A DNA stretch of 64,000 nucleotides, from positions 129,926 to 193,925 of the forward strand of contig NZ_KK211309.1 of assembly GCF_000621585.1 (NCBI RefSeq), read 5' to 3'. Position 1 is the first letter of the stretch; the number at the start of each line of letters is the position of its first letter. This document shows, in pieces, positions 25,032 to 34,162 of the stretch. The translations under genes were made by a program, and so were the position numbers. The notes beneath the pieces are model-generated. The model ran no database searches and was not told the origin of the DNA. It saw nothing but the letters and a program-made list of their open reading frames with translations. Origin of the DNA: [Eubacterium] cellulosolvens LD2006 (lineage in GTDB: Bacteria > Bacillota > Clostridia > Lachnospirales > Lachnospiraceae).

Positions 25032-27233
25032 ATGATGTTTAAGAAATTCAAAATGAGCACCAAACGTGCGCTCGCAGCAGCACTTACATTCGCTGTAGGT
25101 GCGACAGCAGTGGTACCGGCAGCAGCTCCGGCTGAGGCGGCATCCGATGTTGTTGTAAACACAAACACACAGTATCAGGTAATGCGTGGTTTCGGAGGAA
25201 TGAACTTCCCGACCTGGGGTGTGGATCTGACAGATGGCCAGACTGCCACAGCATTCGGAAACAGCGACAACCAGCTTGGTATGAACATTCTCAGAATTCA
25301 TGTGGATCCGGTAAAGAGCAACTGGAGTCGCGAGCTGAAGACTGCAAAGGCAGCACAGCAGAGAGGCGCAATTGTTTTTGCAACTCCGTGGACACCGCCG
25401 TCATCCATGACTGAGCCAACGACATGGAACGGAAAGAGAACCGTTCGCCTCAGACATGATCAGTACGGAAACTATGTAAATCATCTCAATGATTTCGTTG
25501 CATATATGAAGAACAACGGCGTAAACCTCTATGCGATCTCCATTCAGAACGAGCCTGACTGGTCCGCAGAGTGGTGCAGCTGGACAGCAGACGAGGTATA
25601 CAACTTCACAAAGAATTACGCAGGAAGAATCAACTGCCGTGTCATCACAGCAGAGTCATTCTCCTACAACAAGGGACTTTATGACAAGATTCTCAACGAC
25701 GGAAACGCGCTGAAGAACATTGATATCGTGGGAACACATTTCTACGGCACACAGCCGTATCAGATGAGCTATCCGCTCTTCCAGCAGAAGGGTGCAGGCA
25801 AAGATCTCTGGATGACAGAGGTTTATGTACCGAACAGCAATCAGGACGCTGATGTATGGCCGGCAGCTCTCGATGTAAGTACAAACATTCATAATGCAAT
25901 GGTTAACGGATTCCAGGCTTATGTATGGTGGTACATCCGCAGAAGCTACAGCCCGATGAAAGAGAACGGACAGATCAGTAAGAGAGGATACTGCATGGCT
26001 CAGTTCTCCAAGTTCGTTCGTCCGGGTTACAGACGTGTAAACGCAACATCCAATCCGCAGACAGGTGTCACAGTTTCCGCTTTCAAGGGAGACAATAAGA
26101 CAGTCATCGTCGCAGAGAACACAAACAACTATCAGGTAAATCAGGGATTCCGTGTAAGCGGCAGCAACATCAGCAATGTCGTACGTTACAGAACATCCCA
26201 GAGAGAGAACCTTGCAAAAGCAGGCGTTGGAACATCCAACAACGGATTCAGCTACGCGCTTCCGGCAAAGAGTGTTACCACCTTCGTATGTAACGCAAGC
26301 GGCGGATATACACCGCAGCCTACAAAGGCTCCTACAAAAGCGCCTACAAAAGCGCCTACAAAAGCGCCTACAAAGGCACCTACTCAGACACCGTCCACCC
26401 AGACACCGGGAAGCACAGCAAACCTTGCAAACGGCTGGTACTACATCAAGAACGTAAACGCACAGAAATACCTTCAGGTTGCAAACAACACAGGTAAAAA
26501 CGTGCAGAACGTAGAGATCGGTACAGGACGCGGTATTGACGGACAGAAATGGTATCTGGAGAACAGAGGAAACGGCTACGTGACTCTGAAATCCGCACTC
26601 GGAAGCTTTAACTGCGATATTGCAAACGGCGCAAACGAGAACGAGGCAAACATTCAGATCTACAGCGCTCACAACGGTGAGGCACAGCAGTTCATGCTGA
26701 AGACAACAGGTATCAACAACACCTACACAATCGCGACACGCTGCTCCAACCAGACAAAGGTATTCGACGTTTACGGACGCCGTACAACAGACGGAACAAA
26801 CGTTATGCAGTGGCAGTACACAGGTGCATCCAACCAGCAGTGGGTATTCGAGCCGGTAAACGGACAGGGACAGAATCAGCCTTCCCAGCCGACAAAGGCA
26901 CCGACCAAAGCGCCGACCAAAGCACCGACACAGGCTCCTTCCACAGGCAAAGGCCTGACTCTTGAGAAGAGCGTAAACAGCTGGGGCGGCGGCTATCAGG
27001 TGAACTTCAAGATCGTCAACAAGACAGGCGCAAATGTAAACAACTGGACACTGAAGATCAACAAGAATTCCATGAACATCACATCCAGCTGGAACGTAAA
27101 TGTAAAAGAGAGCGGAAACTACTACGTAATTACACCTCTCGGATGGAACGCAAGCATTCCGAATGGCGGAAGTGTTGAATTCGGTGCATGCGGAAACGGC
27201 TCTCTCGGAAATATTGATTACACATTAAGCTGA
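25032..27233 (+). CDS. xynC: Secreted GH30_8 glucuronoxylanase with CBM13 and CBM2 domains
   Basis: A 733-residue secreted xylanase. Signal peptide residues 1-37 (cleavage near A-E-A-A). The GH30 (beta/alpha)8 plus beta domain runs to about 430: acid/base Glu174 in S-I-Q-N-E-P-D-W and nucleophile Glu263 in W-M-T-E-V, 89 residues apart as in Bacillus XynC. W-W-Y-I-R-R-S-Y carries the Arg that binds glucuronic acid in subfamily 8, so it should cut xylan next to methylglucuronate branches. Then a P-T-K-A-repeat linker, a ricin-type CBM13 trefoil (about 470-615), a second linker and a CBM2-like cellulose-binding domain (645-733). Paired with the GH43 gene behind it, as xynC/xynD are in Bacillus. 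Confidence 0.95.
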   Translation: MMFKKFKMSTKRALAAALTFAVGATAVVPAAAPAEAASDVVVNTNTQYQVMRGFGGMNFPTWGVDLTDGQTATAFGNSDNQLGMNILRIHVDPVKSNWSRELKTAKAAQQRGAIVFATPWTPPSSMTEPTTWNGKRTVRLRHDQYGNYVNHLNDFVAYMKNNGVNLYAISIQNEPDWSAEWCSWTADEVYNFTKNYAGRINCRVITAESFSYNKGLYDKILNDGNALKNIDIVGTHFYGTQPYQMSYPLFQQKGAGKDLWMTEVYVPNSNQDADVWPAALDVSTNIHNAMVNGFQAYVWWYIRRSYSPMKENGQISKRGYCMAQFSKFVRPGYRRVNATSNPQTGVTVSAFKGDNKTVIVAENTNNYQVNQGFRVSGSNISNVVRYRTSQRENLAKAGVGTSNNGFSYALPAKSVTTFVCNASGGYTPQPTKAPTKAPTKAPTKAPTKAPTQTPSTQTPGSTANLANGWYYIKNVNAQKYLQVANNTGKNVQNVEIGTGRGIDGQKWYLENRGNGYVTLKSALGSFNCDIANGANENEANIQIYSAHNGEAQQFMLKTTGINNTYTIATRCSNQTKVFDVYGRRTTDGTNVMQWQYTGASNQQWVFEPVNGQGQNQPSQPTKAPTKAPTKAPTQAPSTGKGLTLEKSVNSWGGGYQVNFKIVNKTGANVNNWTLKINKNSMNITSSWNVNVKESGNYYVITPLGWNASIPNGGSVEFGACGNGSLGNIDYTLS

Positions 27234-27237
27234 TTTT

Positions 27238-27257
27238 TATCGTCTGAAAGAGACGAT
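27238..27257 (+). other. Short hairpin between the two xylan genes
   Basis: Stem atcgtct / agacgat just behind the xynC stop, without a T run. It might stabilise the 3' end of the xynC message while letting some transcription reach the GH43 gene. Confidence 0.4.
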
Positions 27258-27464
27258 GGCATGCAGAATAATTTTGCATGGACAGCAGACAGAAGGTAAA
27301 TTACGTTCCTGCGGAAAAAGAGAATAAAACCGGAAATTTCGAAAAAACAGAAGAAGGATCTGCCTGCCCTGCAGGAAAACTGCGGGGCGGCAGACGAAAA
27401 GAAGCGAATCACGCGGGGAAGGCTCTTACGCTGAGAACGGGAAAAATAGGGGGATTTTTACAAA

Positions 27465-29825
27465 ATGTTTAAGGGAAAAAAAGCTGCTGCGGTTGCACTC
27501 AGTCTTACGATGCTCGCAGCATGCGGTTCGGCAAGTGTAACGCCTGTTTTTGCTGCGACTGTACAGAACGGAAACTATATCAAGGGCGACAATGAGAACA
27601 ACCCGGTAGTTACACAGCGCTACTGTGCGGATCCGGGTGTCATGGTTTACAACGACACCGTTTACATGTACTCCACAAACGATATCTATGAGTACAAGAA
27701 CGGAAAAATCGGTGAGAACACCTACGGAACCATCAAACAGATCAACTGCTTCTCATCCAAAGATCTTGTAAACTGGACAGATCACGGTGCAATCAACGTT
27801 GCCGGCGGAAACGGCGCGGCAAGATGGGCATACTGCTCATGGGCACCCTGCGCAGCTCACAAGAAGATCAACGGAAGAGAGAAATTCTTCCTTTACTTCG
27901 CAAACAGCGGCGGCGGAATCGGTGTTCTGACATCTGACAGTCCGACAGGACCCTGGAAAGATCCGCTCGGTCATGCTCTGATTGACGGAAGAACACCGGG
28001 ATGCCAGGGTATCGTCTGGATGTTTGACCCGGCTGTTATGGTAGACGATGACGGAACCGGTTACCTCACATTCGGCGGCGGCGTTCCGTCCGGACAGCAC
28101 GCTATGCCGGGAACTTCCCGTGTGGTAAAACTGGGCGCAGACATGATCAGCCTGGCCAATACACCGACAAAGATCAACGCTCCGTACCTCTTTGAGGATT
28201 CCGGAATCAACAAGATCGGCGGCAAGTATGTATATTCCTACTGTTCCAACTGGAACTGCAGAGACGGTTTCAATAATGCTTCTATCGAGTACATGACAGC
28301 AAGCAACCCGATGGGACCGTACACATATCAGGGAGAAGTAATGAAGAACCCGGGTGTATTCTTCCCGGCGTCTACAGGTAACAACCATCACTCAATCTTT
28401 GAGCTGAAGGGCAAATACTACATGGCTTACCACTCCAGATCGGTAGAGCATGCAGTACTCGGACAGAGTCTCGGATACCGTACCGCTCAGGTGGATCAGC
28501 TCAGTGTATCCGGTTCCCGCATCAACAACCTCAAACCTTCCATGACAGGACCGTCCCAGCTCTCCTACGTGAACCCGTATCAGACGGTACAGGCAGAGAC
28601 GATCTTCAATCAGGCAGGTATTCAGGTTGCCGGAAACGGTGATACATATGTGACACAGATCAACAACGGCGACTGGACAAAGGTTAAAGGCGTGAACTTT
28701 ACAAACGGCCTCAGCAAAATCAGCGCACGTGTTCGTTCCGCCGGAAACGGTTCCATCGAGGTCAGAGACGGCAATGCAAACGGAACACTTCTCGGAACCA
28801 TCAACATCAGCGGAACAAACGGAAGCTTCCGTGACTTCTCCGCAAGCATGAAGAATATCAGCGGTGTCAAGAACATTGTCTTCGTATTCCGCGGCAGCTT
28901 CGACTTCGACAGCTGGACAGCCGGAAACGGTGGCGGCGGATCCAACACTCCGGCACCGACAACTGCACCGGCACCGACAACTGCACCGACACAGCAGGGA
29001 CAGATTGCAAACGGCTGGTACTACATCAAGAACGTAAATGCACAGAAATACCTTCAGGTTGCAGGAAACGCTGGAAAGAATGCCGCAAACATCGAGATCG
29101 GAACAGGCAGCGGTTCTTCTGCACAGAAATGGTATCTGGAGAACAGAGGAAACGGATACTTCACCCTCAAATCCGCACTCGGAAATTACAACTGTGATAT
29201 TGCGTACGGCAAAGACGAGAACGAGGCAAACGTTCAGATCTATGACGCACATGGCGCAGATGCACAGCAGTTCTCGGCAAGAAAGATTGACGGAACATCC
29301 AATGCATACGCGATTGCAACAAGATGCAGCAGTGGTACAAAGGTATTCGATGTATACGGACGCCGCACAGCAGACGGAACAAACGTTATGCAGTGGCAGT
29401 ACACCGGCGGTACAAACCAGCAGTGGATCTTTGAGCCTGCAAACGGTCAGTCTTCCCAGCCGACAAGTGCACCGAAACCGACCAGCAAACCTTCTCAGCC
29501 GACAAGCGCACCGAAGCCGACGACAGCTCCTTCTGCAGGAACAGGTCTGAAGCTTGAGTATTCCGCAAACAGCTGGGGCGGCGGCTATCAGGTGAACTTT
29601 AAGGTTGTCAACAAGACCGGAAGAGATGTCAACGGATGGACACTCAAGATCAGCAAGAGCTCCATCAACATTGCCTCCAGCTGGAACGTAAACGTAAAAG
29701 AGAGCGGAAACTACTACATCATCACCCCTCTTGGCTGGAACGCAAATGTTCCGAACGGCGGCAGCGTAGAATTCGGTGCCTGCGGCAACGGAACTTTCAG
29801 CAACAATGTCAGCTACAGCTTCTAA
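27465..29825 (+). CDS. xynD: GH43 arabinoxylan arabinofuranohydrolase with CBM6, CBM13 and CBM2 domains
   Basis: A 786-residue five-blade propeller hydrolase that should remove arabinose from arabinoxylan. Catalytic triad: Asp56 (C-A-D-P-G-V), Asp188 (M-F-D-P-A-V) and Glu244 (Y-L-F-E-D). A CBM6-like sandwich (about 365-485, starting V-Q-A-E-T-I-F) follows, as in Bacillus XynD. Then a P-A-P-T-T-A linker, a CBM13 trefoil and a CBM2-like domain, both very like those of the upstream xylanase. The signal peptide contains L-A-A-C at residues 17-20, a perfect lipobox, and a V-F-A-A type I site behind it, so it may be lipid-anchored. GGGGGA precedes the ATG. Confidence 0.93.
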   Translation: MFKGKKAAAVALSLTMLAACGSASVTPVFAATVQNGNYIKGDNENNPVVTQRYCADPGVMVYNDTVYMYSTNDIYEYKNGKIGENTYGTIKQINCFSSKDLVNWTDHGAINVAGGNGAARWAYCSWAPCAAHKKINGREKFFLYFANSGGGIGVLTSDSPTGPWKDPLGHALIDGRTPGCQGIVWMFDPAVMVDDDGTGYLTFGGGVPSGQHAMPGTSRVVKLGADMISLANTPTKINAPYLFEDSGINKIGGKYVYSYCSNWNCRDGFNNASIEYMTASNPMGPYTYQGEVMKNPGVFFPASTGNNHHSIFELKGKYYMAYHSRSVEHAVLGQSLGYRTAQVDQLSVSGSRINNLKPSMTGPSQLSYVNPYQTVQAETIFNQAGIQVAGNGDTYVTQINNGDWTKVKGVNFTNGLSKISARVRSAGNGSIEVRDGNANGTLLGTINISGTNGSFRDFSASMKNISGVKNIVFVFRGSFDFDSWTAGNGGGGSNTPAPTTAPAPTTAPTQQGQIANGWYYIKNVNAQKYLQVAGNAGKNAANIEIGTGSGSSAQKWYLENRGNGYFTLKSALGNYNCDIAYGKDENEANVQIYDAHGADAQQFSARKIDGTSNAYAIATRCSSGTKVFDVYGRRTADGTNVMQWQYTGGTNQQWIFEPANGQSSQPTSAPKPTSKPSQPTSAPKPTTAPSAGTGLKLEYSANSWGGGYQVNFKVVNKTGRDVNGWTLKISKSSINIASSWNVNVKESGNYYIITPLGWNANVPNGGSVEFGACGNGTFSNNVSYSF

Positions 29826-29870
29826 GTAATACCCCCATTAGTATTACGTTACGAGCAGAAATATAAGCGC

Positions 29871-29926
29871 GAAGAGCGGTCACATCGGACGGAAAAATGC
29901 CGGCGGTGCGGCCGCTCTTTGTTTTA
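29871..29926 (+). terminator. Intrinsic terminator after the xylan genes
   Basis: Outer stem aagagcgg / ccgctctt with a long internal loop, followed by tgtttt. Confidence 0.7.
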
Positions 29927-29927
29927 T

Positions 29928-30020
29928 CTCATGGGAAATTGTTTCGCATTCCCTATGAGACAAAACGCTCCTCCCGGATGCGAGGCTTGAAGAGGCGAAG
30001 AGTGTTTCGCGATCCGGGAT
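29928..30020 (+). repeat. Dispersed repeat family 1, copy 6 (degenerate)
   Basis: Hairpin ctcatggg / ccctatgag begins at the T run of the preceding terminator. acaaaacgctcc is kept, but the body is scrambled after that and the ttgttct end is missing. The remainder of the gap up to 30171 shows nothing else. Confidence 0.75.
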
Positions 30021-30171
30021 GCGCACTTGATGAAACGGGAGTAGTCTTGGTATACTGAATTGTTAAGTGTTTTAGATAAGATCACTTCGCCAGGTGAGGC
30101 GTAGTGTTGACGATTGCATGAAATGATAAGAAAGGACAGGATTTTTCCGCAGGAAGCAGTCTCTGTAAGGG

Positions 30172-31884
30172 ATGAATCTGCGGGAAGCCGTACAGAATAA
30201 TATGAAAAAAGGTGAAGTATACGAAGGTGTCATTGAGAAGGTGACATTCCCCAACAAGGGACATGTTCCGGTGGAAGGTCAGGAAGTTATCGTCAAAAAC
30301 GGAATACCCGGTCAGAAGATCCGCTTCCGCATCCATAAGAAGCGCAAAAACCAGGTGGAGGGAATCCTTATGGATATCCTGGAGAATTCGCCGAAGGAGC
30401 AGGTGCCTGCGGGCTGCAGCCTTTTTCCGTCCTGCGGCGGCTGTATGTATCGCACCATGAAATACGAGGATCAGCTCACAATGAAGGAAGAGCAGATCCG
30501 TGCACTCATGGATCAGGCACTGATCGAGGGCGGACAGGTGAAGAGGCTGAAACCGGAGACTGAGTCGACGGAATCCGGAGACGGCAGCGTAAACGGTAAA
30601 GAAAGCGCAAAGGGAAAATCCGGCCCTGCCTGCGCATACAAAGAAGAGGATGTGAAAACCTCCGTGTTGCCGGACTATACCTTCGAGGGCGTGAAGGGAA
30701 GTCCTGTCAACAACGGTTACAGGAACAAGATGGAATACTCCTTTGGCGATGACCAGAAGGACGGACCGCTGACCCTGGGACTCCACAAGAAAGCCAGCAC
30801 CTATGATATTCTCACGGCAGACGATTGCCAAATCGTACATGAGGATTTCAACCGGATCCTCCGCTGTGTGCTTGATTTCTGTACAGAGAAGAACTGGCCT
30901 TATCTTCGCAAGATGACCCACGTGGGCTATCTCCGCCATCTTCTGGTGCGACGGGCGGTTATGACCGGAGAAATTCTTGTGGATCTTGTAACGACTTCCC
31001 AGTATGAAATGGATCTCTCCGAAGGAAATCCGAGAAAGCAGCTGACAGGGGAGGAGATGTCCCGGGCTCGTGAGATGCGCACAGAGGAGAGTCTGACTGC
31101 AGAGCAGGGGGATCTGATGGAACTGACAGCCAGAATACAGGCGCTTGAGCTGGAGGGTGAGATCGCCGGAATTCTTCACACGGTGAATGATTCACTGGCG
31201 GATGTCGTGCAGAACGATCACACGGACATTCTGGCCGGCCGGGATTACTTCTACGAGGAGCTTCTTGGGCTGAAATTCAAGATCACGCCTTTTTCTTTTT
31301 TCCAGACAAATTCCAAAGGAGCTGAGGTTCTCTACAGCACGGCGAGGGAATTCCTTGGAGACATTGACAATCAGACCGTTTTCGATCTGTACAGTGGTAC
31401 GGGAACCATCGCTCAGATGCTGGCGCCGGTGGCGAAGAATGTAGTCGGAGTGGAAATCGTTGAAGAAGCTGTTGAGGCGGCAAAAGAAAACGCGGCGCTG
31501 AACGGGTTGGATAACTGCACCTTCATCGCCGGCGATGTGCTTAAAGTTCTGGATGATCTCAAAGAAAAACCGGATACCATCGTGCTGGATCCGCCCCGTG
31601 ACGGCATACATCCGAAGGCGCTGCCGAAGATTGTTGCCTATGGCGTGGATAAAATCATCTACATCTCCTGCAAGCCCACAAGTCTTGCCAGAGATCTTCC
31701 GTATTTCCTGCATCACGGCTACCGCCTGGAGCGGATCTGCTGCGTGGATATGTTCCCGGGAACTGTGCATGTGGAAAGTTGTGTGCTTTTGCAGAAGGTG
31801 AGCAACACCCGTCCGAAAGCTATTACTCTGGATGTTGAGACGGAGGATTACTACAGAATAAAAGGGGCCAGGACGAATGATTGA
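30172..31884 (+). CDS. RumA/RlmCD-type 23S rRNA (uracil-5)-methyltransferase
   Basis: A 570-residue SAM-dependent RNA methyltransferase. N-terminal TRAM domain (about 10-65), iron-sulfur ligands C-x5-C-G-G-C near residue 85 with a later Cys in D-D-C-Q-I-V, SAM site F-D-L-Y-S-G-T-G-T, V-L-D-P-P-R-D-G, and the catalytic Cys in Y-I-S-C-K-P-T-S-L. It methylates C5 of uridine in rRNA. It is about 110 residues longer than usual because of two charged inserts (about 125-175 and 280-325). The start is uncertain: 30172 or M11 at 30202. Confidence 0.92.
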   Translation: MNLREAVQNNMKKGEVYEGVIEKVTFPNKGHVPVEGQEVIVKNGIPGQKIRFRIHKKRKNQVEGILMDILENSPKEQVPAGCSLFPSCGGCMYRTMKYEDQLTMKEEQIRALMDQALIEGGQVKRLKPETESTESGDGSVNGKESAKGKSGPACAYKEEDVKTSVLPDYTFEGVKGSPVNNGYRNKMEYSFGDDQKDGPLTLGLHKKASTYDILTADDCQIVHEDFNRILRCVLDFCTEKNWPYLRKMTHVGYLRHLLVRRAVMTGEILVDLVTTSQYEMDLSEGNPRKQLTGEEMSRAREMRTEESLTAEQGDLMELTARIQALELEGEIAGILHTVNDSLADVVQNDHTDILAGRDYFYEELLGLKFKITPFSFFQTNSKGAEVLYSTAREFLGDIDNQTVFDLYSGTGTIAQMLAPVAKNVVGVEIVEEAVEAAKENAALNGLDNCTFIAGDVLKVLDDLKEKPDTIVLDPPRDGIHPKALPKIVAYGVDKIIYISCKPTSLARDLPYFLHHGYRLERICCVDMFPGTVHVESCVLLQKVSNTRPKAITLDVETEDYYRIKGARTND

Positions 31885-32203
31885 AAGTAAAACTATAATT
31901 GATATGGAGAAGACCGGAAACAACCTCCGAAAATATGCATATGAAAATGGATATAGCGTAAAGGATATCCAGCAGTATCTTGGATTATCATGCCCGCAAC
32001 CGGTGTATAGATGGTTTAAGGGAACAATACTGCCTTCAGTTGATAATCTTCTTCGCCTTAGTGAATTGTTCCATGTTCATATGGAGGATCTGTTAGTAAA
32101 ACAATACTCAAAGTGGGCTTATGAATACTGTCCGACCGTAGAAGTAAATTCAATTCGTTTCACAAAACGAATGCAGGCGTATTATTCGCTACTTGCTGCA
32201 TAG
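31877..32203 (+). CDS. XRE-type helix-turn-helix protein
   Basis: A 108-residue DNA-binding protein overlapping the methyltransferase stop by 8 bases. The HTH spans about residues 25-72: Y-S-V-K-D-I-Q-Q-Y-L-G-L, then the recognition helix P-Q-P-V-Y-R-W-F-K-G, then L-P-S-V-D-N-L-L-R-L-S-E-L-F. A short C-terminal segment is basic and aromatic. It begins an AT-rich segment of about 2 kb and may regulate the two genes behind it. No dimerisation or peptidase domain is attached. Confidence 0.85.
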   Translation: MIESKTIIDMEKTGNNLRKYAYENGYSVKDIQQYLGLSCPQPVYRWFKGTILPSVDNLLRLSELFHVHMEDLLVKQYSKWAYEYCPTVEVNSIRFTKRMQAYYSLLAA

Positions 32204-32281
32204 CCGGGATTTTGTACTATCCGTCCAATGACATGATATCACGCATCTCATACGATAAAAGAAAAACATCGGAGGTGCGTG

Positions 32282-33037
32282 ATGACAAGAGGAAAGATTA
32301 TTTACATTGACTGGGACGGAAAGATTTTCTCGTCAGTAGAATTTAATGGAGATATGTATCCGGATGGGAATGCTGATAGAATTCTGGAAATGTTCGAAGC
32401 AGGATTGTTTTCGAACTACAGTAACTATGAGAGTTTTGTGATCCGGTTTAATAAGTCTCATTACGGTTACGAGGAAGAATTGATCCATCCGCTTGCCTGC
32501 AAGGAGGAGAGGGTAATTGACATTACGGAGAATTGTACGGATTACCTGTATATCATCAATAATTCCGATTGTGAATGGATCATAAAAGATCAAAACGGCA
32601 CATCTTTCTTAGATAAGAGAACATTGGCGATAGTACGATTTCAGCAAGTCGAGAGGGTGATTTACAGGGTATTACATGAAAATGCCAAAGAATTCTGTGC
32701 AAGTATCAGTAAAGAAGAATTTGTGGAGATACTGAATCGATTAAGGGACTCATCGGATTTGGTAAGAAAGGTAAATAGTCTATTCCGTAATAGCAGGGAT
32801 AACGTTGAGTGTGATTTTTGCAATGGGGCGGCACTTCAGATCTCACATGAGAGCACCGTGGTATTTTTGCTTCGGAAACTGTTGAAGGATGCAGTTGAGA
32901 ACATCGACTATTATATTTATGAATTGGATTATGGACGAAAGTATGAGCCAGGCATGATTACAGACGAGAATGGCCATGATATCGACTTCAGTTCTGCTGA
33001 AAAGCTATATGATTACCTGATCGGGGAGGTGAAATAA
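32282..33037 (+). CDS. Unknown 251-aa protein next to KilA-N gene
   Basis: A soluble, acidic protein I cannot place in a family. The N-terminus reads R-G-K-I-I-Y-I-D-W-D-G-K-I and the C-terminal half is mostly helical; C-D-F-C-N-G supplies one Cys pair. No signal peptide, transmembrane helix or catalytic motif. GGAGGT with 5-base spacing supports the ATG at 32282. Its stop is one base from the KilA-N start, so the two are made together. Base composition is clearly more AT-rich than flanking genes, suggesting transfer. Confidence 0.75.
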   Translation: MTRGKIIYIDWDGKIFSSVEFNGDMYPDGNADRILEMFEAGLFSNYSNYESFVIRFNKSHYGYEEELIHPLACKEERVIDITENCTDYLYIINNSDCEWIIKDQNGTSFLDKRTLAIVRFQQVERVIYRVLHENAKEFCASISKEEFVEILNRLRDSSDLVRKVNSLFRNSRDNVECDFCNGAALQISHESTVVFLLRKLLKDAVENIDYYIYELDYGRKYEPGMITDENGHDIDFSSAEKLYDYLIGEVK

Positions 33038-33038
33038 T

Positions 33039-33899
33039 ATGCCGAAGACGATAAAGAAAGATACTATACACGTTGGCGGCATCAGTATAGCAGTTTATAC
33101 AGCGGACTTTGAAAATGATTTTTTATCTTTAACTGATATTGCAAAATACAAAAGCGATGATGCAAATGCGACGATATGCAATTGGATGAGAAATAGGGAA
33201 ACTATAGAATTTCTTGGGTTATGGGAAAGCTTGCATAATCAGGATTTTAAACCCCTCGAATTCGAGGGGTTTAGAGGTGAGGCTGGATTACATGCATTTA
33301 CAATGTCACCGTCCAAGTGGATTGAGGGAGTAAATGCAATTGGAATCGTCTCAAAAGCGGGAAGATATGGTGGAACATATGCTCATTCGGATATCGCGCT
33401 TGAGTTTGCATCATGGATTTCAGCTTCATTCAAGTTGCTGATTGTTAAGGATTATCAGCGCCTAAAGAAGGATGAAAACAGCCGCCTGTCGCTTAACTGG
33501 AACCTGAACCGCGAGATAGCCAAACTTAATTATCGTATTCATACCGATGCAATAAGGGATCACTTGATACCGCCAGAACTTACACAGGATCAGATCTTTT
33601 TCAAATATGCAAATGAGGCGGATATGCTTAATGTGGTATTGTTTGGTATGACTGCAAAACAGTGGAGAGATGCTAATCCGGGTAAGAAAGGAAACATCAG
33701 AGATGATGCCAACCTCAATCAGCTTCTCGTGCTGGCAAACATGGAAAGCTATAATGCAATCCTGATCGGACAGGGCAAAACAATGTCTGAAAGGATAGTG
33801 TTGCTTAGAGAACTCGCTGTTAAGCAGATGGAGACTCTGTCCATGGTCAGTATGGATGGTATAAAACAACTGCCGGGCGGCGATTCTGAGAAAGAATGA
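33039..33899 (+). CDS. KilA-N domain protein
   Basis: A 286-residue protein. The KilA-N DNA-binding domain covers about residues 20-150: L-S-L-T-D-I-A-K-Y, I-C-N-W-M-R-N-R, F-L-G-L-W-E, then G-R-Y-G-G-T-Y-A-H-S-D-I-A-L-E-F-A-S-W-I. Behind it, a conserved helical region (L-N-R-E-I-A-K-L-N-Y-R-I-H) typical of stand-alone bacterial KilA-N proteins. These are phage-type anti-repressor-like DNA-binding proteins, often in mobile regions; the role here is unknown. A 26-base perfect palindrome lies inside the gene (33248-33273). Confidence 0.9.
   Translation: MPKTIKKDTIHVGGISIAVYTADFENDFLSLTDIAKYKSDDANATICNWMRNRETIEFLGLWESLHNQDFKPLEFEGFRGEAGLHAFTMSPSKWIEGVNAIGIVSKAGRYGGTYAHSDIALEFASWISASFKLLIVKDYQRLKKDENSRLSLNWNLNREIAKLNYRIHTDAIRDHLIPPELTQDQIFFKYANEADMLNVVLFGMTAKQWRDANPGKKGNIRDDANLNQLLVLANMESYNAILIGQGKTMSERIVLLRELAVKQMETLSMVSMDGIKQLPGGDSEKE
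33248..33273. repeat. 26-base perfect palindrome inside the KilA-N gene
   Basis: Centred on gaattc, with arms taaacccctcgaa and its complement. It codes for K-P-L-E-F-E-G-F, a stretch conserved in KilA-N proteins as I recall them, so protein constraint may explain it, but the complete symmetry is unusual. Confidence 0.7.
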
Positions 33900-34162
33900 T
33901 GAAAATGTCGGAACTTTGATACGATGTATAACAAAAGTAGCAAAAACGCAACCAATTAGATTATGACACTGAAGCAGGTGGCAAGGTGTTGCTCAATGAA
34001 AACGACGTCGAGACCTGTTGTCTGCTCGAGAAACTATGAAACCGCTTTGCTTGATTTTGGAAAAGTCGGAACACAAAGGATCTGATATGTGATAAGATAA
34101 TTAATTGTGGTGTGAAACATCGCGCAGGGGATTGCAGTTTTGTTGAACGGGGGGGAGTTTTG

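Noticed and set aside
26320-26400. Short tandem repeat that could be taken for a CRISPR or minisatellite
   Set aside because: It encodes the P-T-K-A linker of the xylanase. No spacers or cas genes exist in the window.
33039-33899. Prophage remnant
   Set aside because: Only the KilA-N and HTH genes are phage-like; no integrase, capsid, terminase or attachment repeats are seen nearby.
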